From JAYZDP01 sp036337765 (GTDB lineage Bacteria > Acidobacteriota > Thermoanaerobaculia > Multivoradales > Multivoraceae): a DNA stretch of 8,196 nucleotides. The notes under the pieces were generated by a model. It had not been told where the DNA came from, searched no databases, and was given only the letters and a program-made list of their open reading frames with translations. Both the position numbers and the translations under genes were made by a program. Positions within the stretch are counted from its first letter, which is position 1. Each line of letters opens with the position of its first letter. Shown here piece after piece: positions 1-6,914 of this stretch. The stretch is from NCBI GenBank assembly GCA_036337765.1, contig JAYZDP010000028.1, positions 1 through 8,196 on the forward strand, in the 5' to 3' direction.

Positions 1-2
1 CT

Positions 3-320
3 GGCACGCGGATACGCCGATGGTGGAACGATCGGCTAAGGGCCTCACCGCATGAAGGACCGGGCCGGTCCCTAGCGGCAGCGCTGGCCGTCGGCGAGCG
101 TAGCCCGCTGCCGTGGGCCTGGACGCAGGCACTCCGGCGTGCGGGGCTGTCGCACCTGCTCGCGATCTCGGGTCTGCACGTCGGGATCGTGGCCTGGCTC
201 GGGCTCACGGTCGCGAGCTCGCTCGCTGGGGCGTTTAACCCGGCGGTCTCGATCCCGCCGCGCGCCTACCCGCAGCCGCGCTGGCGCCGCATCGGCACAC
301 CGGGGCTGTTGTTAGACTGA
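3..320 (+). pseudogene. comEC: Truncated ComEC/Rec2-type competence protein fragment, 5' end outside the window
   Basis: The frame whose codons begin at positions 3, 6, 9 and so on is open from the window edge to a TGA at 318-320, giving about 105 codons. The stretch at 129-190 reads ALRRAGLSHLLAISGLHVG, the signature at the start of the ComEC/Rec2 membrane channel domain, which carries single-stranded DNA across the inner membrane during transformation. The preceding residues (AAALAVGERSPLP, 75-113) also fit the family's linker before that motif. Known ComEC proteins continue for several hundred residues with many more membrane helices and often a metallo-beta-lactamase domain. Here a hydrophobic segment to about position 236 is followed by a short Pro/Arg-rich tail and the stop, and miaA starts 9 bases later. 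I infer a decayed or deleted copy rather than a working channel. A frameshift or assembly join near 240-320 is the alternative. The upstream part cannot be seen. Confidence 0.62.
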
Positions 321-328
321 CCCGTCCC

Positions 329-1255
329 GTGACCCTACCCTGCCTGGCCGTGGTCGGCGCGACCTGTACCGGCAAGAGTTCCCTCGCCATGGCGCTCGCG
401 CAGGCCCTCGACGGCGAGCTGATCAACGCCGATGCGCTGCAGGCCTACCGCCGATTCGAGATCGGCACGGCGAAGCCCGGCCGCGAGGATCGGGAGCTCG
501 TAGCGCATCATCTGATCGACATCCTCGACCCGGAGGAGGCCTACTCGGCAGGCGCCTTCGCTCGCCGCGCCACCCAGGCGGTGGGAGACGTGACGTCGAG
601 GCGTCGAACGCCGATCGTGGTCGGAGGCTCGGGGTTGTATCTCCGTGCTCTGTTTGCCGGGTTGAGCTCCATCCCCCCGGTGCCGGACGCGGTGCGGGAG
701 TCGGTGAGGCGTCGCCTCGAAGCCGAGGGCCCAGAGAGACTTCACCGCGATCTTCGTGAGCGCGATCCGCGCACCGCCGAAACGCTTCACCACAACGATC
801 GACAGCGGATCGCGCGGGCGTACGAGGTGCTGGAGGCGACCGGGCGAACCCTCACGAGTTGGCGCGAGGACTCCCCGTCGACACCGTCGCTCGACGGACG
901 CTGGATCGGATTGACGCTCCCGAGAAACGTCCTATACGATCGAATCGATTTGAGAGCCCGGCGAATGCTGGAGCTCGGGTGGCTCGAAGAGGTGAAAGGC
1001 TTGCTCGATAGCGGCGTTTCCCCTTCAGCTCCAGCCTTTCAAGCGATCGGATACAGGCAGCTAGTGGCCCACGTGCAAGGGCGGCAGAGCCTCGACGCGG
1101 CGATGGACGACACGATCCGGGAAACCCGAAGATACGCGAAGCGACAGGAGACCTGGTTCCGCAAGGAGAAGGTGGACGCTTGGTTCCCATCTTCTGTTCC
1201 CCATGGTTTAGCGACGGATGTTTTGACTTTCCTCCGAACGGAGATTGAGGGGTAG
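329..1255 (+). CDS. miaA: tRNA dimethylallyltransferase MiaA
   Basis: MiaA transfers a dimethylallyl group from DMAPP to the N6 of A37 in tRNAs that read codons starting with U, the first step towards ms2i6A; it acts in the cytoplasm. The 308-residue product has the usual family length. A P-loop lies at residues 10-17 (GATCTGKS; Ala and Cys replace the common Pro and Ala). The substrate-binding segment NADALQAY is at 33-40, followed by FEIGTAKP (43-50), VVGGSGLYL (97-105), FQAIGYRQL (237-245) and the C-terminal ETRRYAKRQETWFRKE (265-280). All are family landmarks. The GTG at 329 puts the P-loop at residue 10, as expected. No clear Shine-Dalgarno precedes it, and a TAGACT (313-318) just upstream could be a -10 box of a near-leaderless message, which is speculative. 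hfq begins 2 bases after its TAG. Confidence 0.97.
   Translation: MTLPCLAVVGATCTGKSSLAMALAQALDGELINADALQAYRRFEIGTAKPGREDRELVAHHLIDILDPEEAYSAGAFARRATQAVGDVTSRRRTPIVVGGSGLYLRALFAGLSSIPPVPDAVRESVRRRLEAEGPERLHRDLRERDPRTAETLHHNDRQRIARAYEVLEATGRTLTSWREDSPSTPSLDGRWIGLTLPRNVLYDRIDLRARRMLELGWLEEVKGLLDSGVSPSAPAFQAIGYRQLVAHVQGRQSLDAAMDDTIRETRRYAKRQETWFRKEKVDAWFPSSVPHGLATDVLTFLRTEIEG
1245..1252 (+). promoter_or_regulatory. hfq ribosome binding site inside the 3' end of miaA
   Basis: TTGAGGGG lies 5 bases before the GTG start of hfq and overlaps the last codons of miaA. It supports the GTG start and suggests that ribosomes finishing miaA help initiate hfq. Confidence 0.6.
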
Positions 1256-1257
1256 CC

Positions 1258-1458
1258 GTGTCGAAGCACAACATCAATATTCAGGACGGCTTCCTTTTTC
1301 AGAATCTCAAGGAGGCGACGGACCTCCAGATTGGGCTGACCACCGGAATCTGCGTCCAAGGGAAACTGAAGCGATTCGACCGCTTCGCGATCGTGATCGA
1401 GACCGCGGACAAGGAGGTCCTGATCTACAAGCACGCAATCACCCAGATCAGCACGTAA
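1258..1458 (+). CDS. hfq: RNA chaperone Hfq
   Basis: Hfq forms a hexameric Sm ring that binds small RNAs and mRNAs and promotes their pairing. The 66-residue product aligns without gaps to E. coli Hfq. INIQD (6-10) gives the conserved Gln9-Asp10, the Sm1 region is 24-48 with FDRF at 40-43, and the Sm2 signature IYKHAI is at 56-61. It stops at residue 66, so the C-terminal tail of enterobacterial Hfq is absent. By ungapped alignment, several RNA-contact positions differ: E. coli rim Arg16, Arg17 and Arg19 become Leu17, Lys18 and Ala20, and distal-face Tyr25 becomes Gly26. The start is GTG at 1258, with GAGGGG (1247-1252) as ribosome binding site inside the end of miaA. The miaA-hfq order is widely conserved. 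The first part of the gene is less GC-rich than its surroundings. Confidence 0.96.
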   Translation: MSKHNINIQDGFLFQNLKEATDLQIGLTTGICVQGKLKRFDRFAIVIETADKEVLIYKHAITQIST

Positions 1459-2801
1459 TGGGCGCGACGCTGAAGGGCATCCACTACATCGTGGTGCCCT
1501 TGGCCCGGACCGCGTCGGCCTTGGCTACTTGCGCGCTGGCGGTCAGCGCACTGGGTTGTGCCTCCGGCGGCGCGGACGTGGTGGCGCCGGCGCTGCCGCG
1601 CGGGATCTCGTCGTATCTCGTCGATCCTTCGCTCGAGCCCGGCTTGGACGCCGCGGCTGCTCGGCGATTACGGCTTGGCTTCGAGTCGCTCATTGCGCGC
1701 GCTGACATCGCCGCCGCCGCGGGGGAGGCGCAGCGACTGCTCGAGGTGAACCCTAGTCTCGAGCCAGCCCGACTACTCGCCGCGCAGGCCGAGTTCGCCA
1801 GCGGAGATGTTGAGGCCGCCTACCAGACGCTGGCGTCCTCGATCGGCGATGCAGGAGCCAGCGCGGCCTTGCGGCTGTTGCTTGGGCGGACGGCGGAGCT
1901 CGGCGGTCACTACGTTGTTGCCCACGAGGCGTATCGCAGCCTGGACGACGGCCCGGGTCCGGGATCGACGGGTGCTGTGGCCACCTACGAGCTGGCACTC
2001 GAGCAGGTCGAACACGATCTCGCCGCGGATCTCGACGCCGGGCGCGTCGATCGCGCCGCCGCGGGACTTGCCCGCCTTAGGGGCTGGGAGCCGATGGGCT
2101 CACTGCGGACCCTCGACGCCGAGCGCCGCCTGGCCCGGGCCCGCGGCGAACTCGACGCCGAGCTCGATGCGCTCCGCGGCCTCGTAGGCGGCGGCCGCAA
2201 TCAGCGCGTCTTCGTCGAACGGCGCGCCGAGCTCGAGATGGAGCTCGGCGATCCCGAGCTGGGACTCGAGACCTTCGAACGTCTGCTCGATTCCCATCCC
2301 GGCGACCTGGAGCTTGCCGAACGGGTCGTGAGCGCGCGCGTACGGTGGCGGCTGAGACTGCTGCCGGAGGACGTGCAGGCAGTCTCAGCCGCCGCCGAAC
2401 TGACCCGGGCCGACTTCGCGGCGTTACTCTTTTGGCTTGTTCCTGGAGTGCGTCAGGGCGGCGGCGGCGACGCTCGGATCGCCACCGATGTCCTGGATCA
2501 CGCGCGTCGGGGCGAGATCGTTCGGGTGCTGAATCGCGGTCTGATGCAGATCGACGACCGGCGTCACGAATTCGGGCCCGATCGCATCATGCAGCGCGCC
2601 GAGGCGATCCGGGCCCTGCTCTCGACTCTGCGTCTGAACGGCGACGAGTGCGCACGAGAGTCTGCCGCCGCGGACTGCGATTCGGCCGTAGCGTGTGAGA
2701 TCCTCGCCGACCTCGGGCAATGCCACGGTGACTCCAGCCTCACCGGTTCCGGCGCGGTGACTCTACTCGGTCGTACTTTGAACCGCCTGGGGCGTGACTG
2801 A
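1458..2801 (+). CDS. Putative lipoprotein with TPR-like helical repeats and an SLH-like C-terminal region
   Basis: Not a named gene that I recognise. The product is 447 residues from the ATG at 1458, whose A is the last base of the hfq TAA (TAATG). The frame stays open further upstream, but only inside hfq, so this start is preferred. Residues 11-33 are a hydrophobic signal segment ending in a lipobox-like SALGC with Cys34. The +2 residue is Ala, which in Gram-negative bacteria favours outer-membrane sorting. Residues about 68-290 are Ala/Leu/Arg-rich paired helices of TPR type, for example around 85-125 and 250-285. Residues 302-445 resemble degenerate S-layer homology units: LTRADFAALL (315-324), then DVLDHARRGEIVRVLNRGLM (344-363) leading to FGPDRIMQRAEAIRAL (372-387), and a weaker copy at 411-440. 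Four cysteines (398, 407, 413, 422) lie in the C-terminal part and may form disulfides. I infer an envelope scaffold or assembly protein. dnaE follows after 6 bases. Confidence 0.8.
   Translation: MGATLKGIHYIVVPLARTASALATCALAVSALGCASGGADVVAPALPRGISSYLVDPSLEPGLDAAAARRLRLGFESLIARADIAAAAGEAQRLLEVNPSLEPARLLAAQAEFASGDVEAAYQTLASSIGDAGASAALRLLLGRTAELGGHYVVAHEAYRSLDDGPGPGSTGAVATYELALEQVEHDLAADLDAGRVDRAAAGLARLRGWEPMGSLRTLDAERRLARARGELDAELDALRGLVGGGRNQRVFVERRAELEMELGDPELGLETFERLLDSHPGDLELAERVVSARVRWRLRLLPEDVQAVSAAAELTRADFAALLFWLVPGVRQGGGGDARIATDVLDHARRGEIVRVLNRGLMQIDDRRHEFGPDRIMQRAEAIRALLSTLRLNGDECARESAAADCDSAVACEILADLGQCHGDSSLTGSGAVTLLGRTLNRLGRD
2343..2397. repeat. Long inverted repeat inside the lipoprotein gene
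   Basis: GGCGGCTGAGACTGC at 2347-2361 is exactly the reverse complement of 2379-2393. Allowing one G-U pair (2346 with 2394), the arms extend to 2343-2361 and 2379-2397, 19 positions each. The loop is 17 bases and can pair a little further (2362-2364 with 2375-2377). The whole lies in codons about 296-313 of the lipoprotein, at the change from TPR-like to SLH-like sequence. No T-run follows, so it does not look like a terminator. The role is unknown. Confidence 0.75.
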
Positions 2802-2805
2802 GGAG
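2800..2805 (+). promoter_or_regulatory. dnaE ribosome binding site overlapping the upstream stop codon
   Basis: GAGGAG begins within the TGA (2799-2801) of the lipoprotein gene and sits 2 bases before the dnaE ATG at 2808. The spacing is short for a Shine-Dalgarno. The overlap suggests translational coupling of dnaE to the gene before it. Confidence 0.55.
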
Positions 2806-2807
2806 CC

Positions 2808-5800
2808 ATGTCGGACTTCGTACATCTGCACCTGCACACCCAGTACAGCCTGCTGGACGGGGCGAACCGGATCGGCGATCTGATGGAGGCGGCGGTGTCC
2901 GAGGGGATGGCTGCGATCGCTCTCACCGATCACGGCAATCTGCACGGCGCGATCGAGTTTCACGACCGCGCATGCAAGGCCGGCATCAAGCCGATCATCG
3001 GCATCGAGGCCTACGTTGCCCAGGGCGGTATGCGGGTGCGCGATCCCAAGCGAGCGCACAGCAACCACCTGGTGCTGCTGGCGAAGAATCAAGCCGGCTA
3101 CCAGAATCTGCTGAAGCTCTCGACCCAGTCGTGTCTCGAGGGCTTCTACGACAAAACGCGGATCGACAAGGAACTGCTGCGGCAACATTCCGAAGGTCTG
3201 ATTTGCCTCTCGGCCTGTCTCAACGGTGAGGTGAACGAGAAGCTCCTGGGCGGTCGCTCCGACGAGGCGAACCGGCTCTGCCACGAGTACCTCGACATTT
3301 TCGGCGAGGGGAACTATTTCCTGGAGCTGCAGGATCACGGCATCCAGGAGCAGCGCGACGCCAACGAGGGGCTGCGCAGCCTCGCTCAGCGTAACGACAT
3401 TCCGCTTGTGATCACGAACGACTGTCACTACCTGCATCAGGACGACTCGTTCGCCCACGACGTGCTGCTGTGCATCGGCACGCAGAAGATGCTCGACGAT
3501 CCCGATCGGCTGAAGTACTCGGGTGACCAGTTCTATATGAAGACCGCGGACGAGATCTTCCGCACGTTCCCGAAGGACGCCCACGCGATCGAAAATACGC
3601 TGCGCATCGCCGAGGCGTGCAACGTCGAGATCCCGAAGGGCAGCTTTCATCTGCCGGACTTTCCAGTGCCGCCGGGGTATACCCTCGTGAGCTATCTGGA
3701 GGAGTTGGCGAAGGCCGGGCTCGAGCAGCGCCTGGTCCACCTGCGGGCCCGCAAGCCGTCGGCGCTCGAGCGCAACCCGGAGGACACCTATCGCCGCAGG
3801 CTCGCCGAGGAGCTCGCGGTGATCGAGCGCATGGGCTTCCCGGGCTACTTTCTGATCGTCTGGGACTTCGTGCGCTACGCGCGCGATCAGGGCATCCCCG
3901 TGGGTCCGGGACGCGGCTCAGCGGCCGGATCTGTAGTGTCGTATGCACTGCGAATCACCGACATCGATCCCCTGCAGTACGACCTGATCTTCGAGCGCTT
4001 CCTCAATCCGGACCGGATCAGCATGCCGGACATCGACATCGACTTCTGCATGCGACGCAGAGGCGAGGTCATCCACTATGTGAATGAGAAGTATGGCCGC
4101 GACCGTGTCGCGCAGGTCATCACCTTCGGAACTCTCGGGGCGAAAGCGGTGCTACGTGACGTCGGCAGGGTGATGGGGACGCCGTACACCAAGATCGATC
4201 GGATCGCCAAGCTCGTTCCCGACATGACGAAATCGCTTTCCGAGGCCGCCCGAGAGATCCACGAGCTGAAGGCCGAGGTGGCGCGAGATCCCGAGGTCGG
4301 CAAGATCGTAGAGGTCGGTAGTCGGCTGGAAGGCTTGACTCGCCATAAGTCGATCCATGCCGCCGCGGTCGTGATCACGCCGCAGCCGATCGAGGAGCTG
4401 GTGCCGCTGTACAAGACGTCGAAAGACGAGGTGGTGACGCAGTGGGACAAGGACGTCGTCGAGAGTCTGGGACTCTTGAAGATGGACTTTCTCGGTCTGC
4501 GCACCCTGACCGTTATCGACGACACCCAAAAGATGCTCGCGCATCAGGGAACGGACCTGAATCTCGACGATGTGGCGCTCGATGACGAGGAGGTCTATCG
4601 GCTGTTTTGCGACGGGCGTACCAACGGCATCTTCCAGTTCGAGTCGCGCGGCATGAAGGATCTGCTACGTCGCGCCCAGCCGTCCAAGTTCGAGGACCTG
4701 GCAGCGTTCAATGCGTTGTACAGGCCGGGTGCGTTGTCAGTGGGTATGGTCGACGAGTTCATCGCGCGTAAGACCGGTCAGAAGCGGGTCAGCTACATCG
4801 TTCCTGAGACCGAGCCGATCCTCGCCGAGACCTATGGCGTCATCGCCTACCAGGAACAGGTGATGCGCATCGCGGTGGTGATGGCCGGTTTCACCGCCGG
4901 TGAGGCCGACGTGCTGCGCAAGGCGATGGGCAAGAAGAGCGCCGAGGTGATGGCCGAGCAGAAGGCCAAGTTCGTCGACGGAGCCGAGGGCAAGGGGTTC
5001 ACGCGCGCTAAGGCGGAGCAGGTGTGGGAGTACATCGAGCCCTTCGCGGGCTACGGATTCAACAAGAGTCACAGCGTTGCCTACGCCATGCTGGCCTACA
5101 AGACGGCCTACCTGAAAACCCACTATCCGGTCGCGTTCATGGCCGCGATGCTGACCTCCGAGATGTCGACCGCGGACAACGTTTCGAAGTACGTCGTCGA
5201 GTGCGTCGATATGGGGATCGAGATCCTGGCGCCCGACATCAATCACAGCCGGTGGCCTTTCACGGTCGAGGATCACTCGATCCGATTCGGCCTCGGTGCC
5301 ATCAAGGGTGTCGGCGAGGGCGCGATCGAGGCCATTCTTGGGGCTCGCAACGAGGCGGGCTCGTTTCGCGGTCTTTTCCATCTGGCGTCCGAGGTCGACA
5401 CTCGTACGGTCAATCACAGGGTCTTCGAGTCACTGATCAAGGGTGGCTGCTTCGACACCCTCGGCAGTACGCGCCGGGGCACCATGGAGGCCCTCGATGC
5501 CGTGCTCGAACGGGCGCAGCGTCGCCGCCGTGAGCGCGAACAGGGGCAGACGACGCTGTTCGGAGAGGCGGCCATGGATGGCGAGCCGCCGGCCTCGTCT
5601 CAGGAGTGGCCGTCGCGCCAGCGCTTGCTCTACGAGCGCGAGTCGTTGGGCCTTTACCTCACGGGCAATCCCCTCGAAGAGTTCGCGACGGTGCTCGCCG
5701 GAAAGACATCGCACACCACCGGCACGCTGCCAGAGGGTGCGGCGATCAACGTGACGCTCGGCGGGCTGGTCACGCGGGCACGTCAGACCAAGATCAAGAC

Positions 5801-6281
5801 CGGGCCCAACGCCGGCCGCTTGATGGGGCGCTTCGTTCTCGCCGATCTGGAGGGGACCCGGCCGGTCACTCTGTGCGCCGAGGCCTTCGAGAAGTTTCGT
5901 CCACCCGTGGAGGACGATCGACTGGTCGTGGTTACCGGCCAGCTACGCGAGCGCGGCGGCGACTACGAGCTGCGGGCGGAGAACATCGAGGCGCTCGACA
6001 ACCTCGAGCGAGTTGAGCAGGAGGTCGTGCTGGATCTCGGGGCGGGGGTATCGATGAGCCAGTTGCTCGAGCTGCGAAACGTTCTCTCGGAACACCCGGG
6101 GACTGCCAAGGTGATGTTTCGTTTCACTTTTCCGGACCGCAAGGTCCAGGTGTCGGCGGGCGATCAGTACCGTGTGGGTGCCGAGGAGGAGCTGGTTACG
6201 GCGCTGGAGAATCTGGCCGGCAGTGGCAGCGTGATCGTACGCTCCCTGAGCGATGACGAGCTGGTCCGCGAGGCCAGCTGA
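2808..6281 (+). CDS. dnaE: DNA polymerase III subunit alpha
   Basis: Catalytic subunit of the replicative DNA polymerase III. At 1157 residues it is full length (E. coli 1160). Order of parts: PHP domain (about 1-275), palm/thumb/fingers of the C-family polymerase (about 330-800), helix-hairpin-helix (FGLGAIKGVGEGAIEAI, 827-843), OB fold (about 978-1060) and a short C-terminal domain. The nucleotide-binding GPGRGSAAGS is at 366-375. The catalytic acids are Asp408 and Asp410 in MPDIDIDF (406-413) and Asp560 in LKMDFLGLRTL (558-567... region), corresponding to E. coli Asp401, Asp403 and Asp555. QTTLF (914-918) fits the beta-clamp binding motif. The PHP metal residues appear complete: His8, His10, Asp17, His42, Glu67, His87, Glu173, Asp205 and His207, where E. 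coli has lost several. The start is the ATG at 2808. The isochorismatase-family gene begins 11 bases after the stop; no accA follows, unlike in many proteobacteria. Confidence 0.98.
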   Translation: MSDFVHLHLHTQYSLLDGANRIGDLMEAAVSEGMAAIALTDHGNLHGAIEFHDRACKAGIKPIIGIEAYVAQGGMRVRDPKRAHSNHLVLLAKNQAGYQNLLKLSTQSCLEGFYDKTRIDKELLRQHSEGLICLSACLNGEVNEKLLGGRSDEANRLCHEYLDIFGEGNYFLELQDHGIQEQRDANEGLRSLAQRNDIPLVITNDCHYLHQDDSFAHDVLLCIGTQKMLDDPDRLKYSGDQFYMKTADEIFRTFPKDAHAIENTLRIAEACNVEIPKGSFHLPDFPVPPGYTLVSYLEELAKAGLEQRLVHLRARKPSALERNPEDTYRRRLAEELAVIERMGFPGYFLIVWDFVRYARDQGIPVGPGRGSAAGSVVSYALRITDIDPLQYDLIFERFLNPDRISMPDIDIDFCMRRRGEVIHYVNEKYGRDRVAQVITFGTLGAKAVLRDVGRVMGTPYTKIDRIAKLVPDMTKSLSEAAREIHELKAEVARDPEVGKIVEVGSRLEGLTRHKSIHAAAVVITPQPIEELVPLYKTSKDEVVTQWDKDVVESLGLLKMDFLGLRTLTVIDDTQKMLAHQGTDLNLDDVALDDEEVYRLFCDGRTNGIFQFESRGMKDLLRRAQPSKFEDLAAFNALYRPGALSVGMVDEFIARKTGQKRVSYIVPETEPILAETYGVIAYQEQVMRIAVVMAGFTAGEADVLRKAMGKKSAEVMAEQKAKFVDGAEGKGFTRAKAEQVWEYIEPFAGYGFNKSHSVAYAMLAYKTAYLKTHYPVAFMAAMLTSEMSTADNVSKYVVECVDMGIEILAPDINHSRWPFTVEDHSIRFGLGAIKGVGEGAIEAILGARNEAGSFRGLFHLASEVDTRTVNHRVFESLIKGGCFDTLGSTRRGTMEALDAVLERAQRRRREREQGQTTLFGEAAMDGEPPASSQEWPSRQRLLYERESLGLYLTGNPLEEFATVLAGKTSHTTGTLPEGAAINVTLGGLVTRARQTKIKTGPNAGRLMGRFVLADLEGTRPVTLCAEAFEKFRPPVEDDRLVVVTGQLRERGGDYELRAENIEALDNLERVEQEVVLDLGAGVSMSQLLELRNVLSEHPGTAKVMFRFTFPDRKVQVSAGDQYRVGAEEELVTALENLAGSGSVIVRSLSDDELVREAS

Positions 6282-6292
6282 AGGGCTCGACC

Positions 6293-6898
6293 GTGCATCT
6301 TCTCGAGAAGGATCGCAGCGTGGTGGTGGCGGTCGACCTTCAGGGCAGGATGCTCAGCCTCGTGGAGCGGTCCGACGAGATCATCGCGGCCACTTCGGGT
6401 TTGTTGCAGCTCTCCGACGTTTTCGGGGTACCGGTGGTCGTGACCGAGCAGTATCCACGGGGACTCGGACCCACCGCGGACTCGGTGCTAGCGACCTATG
6501 AAGCTCTGAAGGTCCCGAAGCAACGGGTCGCCAAAACCAGCTTTGGCTGCTGCGGTGACGCCGGTTTCCAGGCGGCGATCGATGCCGTGTTGCCCGAGGT
6601 GGCGAGTGGCGACCGGCAGTACGTGATCGCCGGTATCGAGGCTCACATCTGTGTCGTGCAGACCGTGATCGAGCTGCTACATGGCGCAGACGAGGTGTTT
6701 GTGTGTTGGGACTGCGTGTCGAGCCGAGGCGCGGCTTACCGGCGCTGGGGTCTGCGCCGCATGGAGCAGGCCGGCGCGATCATCACCAATCTGGAGTCGG
6801 TCGGCTTCGAGTGGGCCCGGGACAAGGAGCACCCGTCGTTTCGCGAGATGAGTCGGCTCTTTCGTGACGGACAGGCGGGGGTCGACGATCCTGTCTGA
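6293..6898 (+). CDS. Isochorismatase-family cysteine hydrolase, ISOC1/YcaC type
   Basis: A 201-residue single-domain alpha/beta hydrolase of the isochorismatase-like superfamily, whose members cleave amides or enol ethers through a Cys-Asp-Lys triad. The triad is visible: Asp15 in VVVAVDLQGRM (10-20), Lys81 in VAKTSFGCC (79-87) and Cys120 in AGIEAHICV (113-121), which also contains the usual cis-peptide segment. The C-terminal part (ITNLESVGFEW, then DKEHPSFREMSRLF) closely resembles that of animal ISOC1/ISOC2 proteins, so I place it in that subgroup rather than with the siderophore enzymes EntB/DhbB. The substrate cannot be told from the sequence; no nicotinamide or siderophore genes are nearby. 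The GTG at 6293 is preceded by AAGGG at 6281-6285 and lies 11 bases after the dnaE stop, so it is probably co-transcribed. Its final codons sit just before the strong ribosome binding site of the next gene. Confidence 0.9.
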   Translation: MHLLEKDRSVVVAVDLQGRMLSLVERSDEIIAATSGLLQLSDVFGVPVVVTEQYPRGLGPTADSVLATYEALKVPKQRVAKTSFGCCGDAGFQAAIDAVLPEVASGDRQYVIAGIEAHICVVQTVIELLHGADEVFVCWDCVSSRGAAYRRWGLRRMEQAGAIITNLESVGFEWARDKEHPSFREMSRLFRDGQAGVDDPV

Positions 6899-6909
6899 GG
6901 AGGAAGGAG
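6897..6909 (+). promoter_or_regulatory. Strong ribosome binding site that decides the start of the DUF4202 gene
   Basis: GAGGAGGAAGGAG, starting within the TGA of the isochorismatase-family gene, lies 5 bases before the in-frame TTG at 6915. The alternative in-frame GTG at 6864 has no purine-rich site before it. This favours TTG 6915. Confidence 0.65.
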
Positions 6910-6914
6910 AACGG

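Noticed and set aside
335..1434. Several minus-strand open frames opposite miaA and hfq
   Set aside because: They overlap genes with clear family motifs, overlap each other, and show no recognisable domains or ribosome binding context.
1245..1457. Upstream extension of the lipoprotein frame through hfq
   Set aside because: It would overlap the whole of hfq in another frame and bury the signal peptide in the middle of the protein. ATG 1458 gives a proper signal segment and lipobox.
2345..2698. 117-codon + strand open frame inside the lipoprotein gene
   Set aside because: It is an Arg/Ser-rich out-of-frame translation of a GC-rich gene, without a ribosome binding site.
2763..3740. Long open frame (325 codons) on the minus strand
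   Set aside because: It lies opposite dnaE, whose motifs are unambiguous. Its protein has no recognisable domain and looks like the mirror of GC-rich codons.
4737..5417. 226-codon open frame on the minus strand
   Set aside because: It is antisense to the conserved core of dnaE, with low-complexity, His/Asp/Arg-rich sequence typical of a shadow frame.
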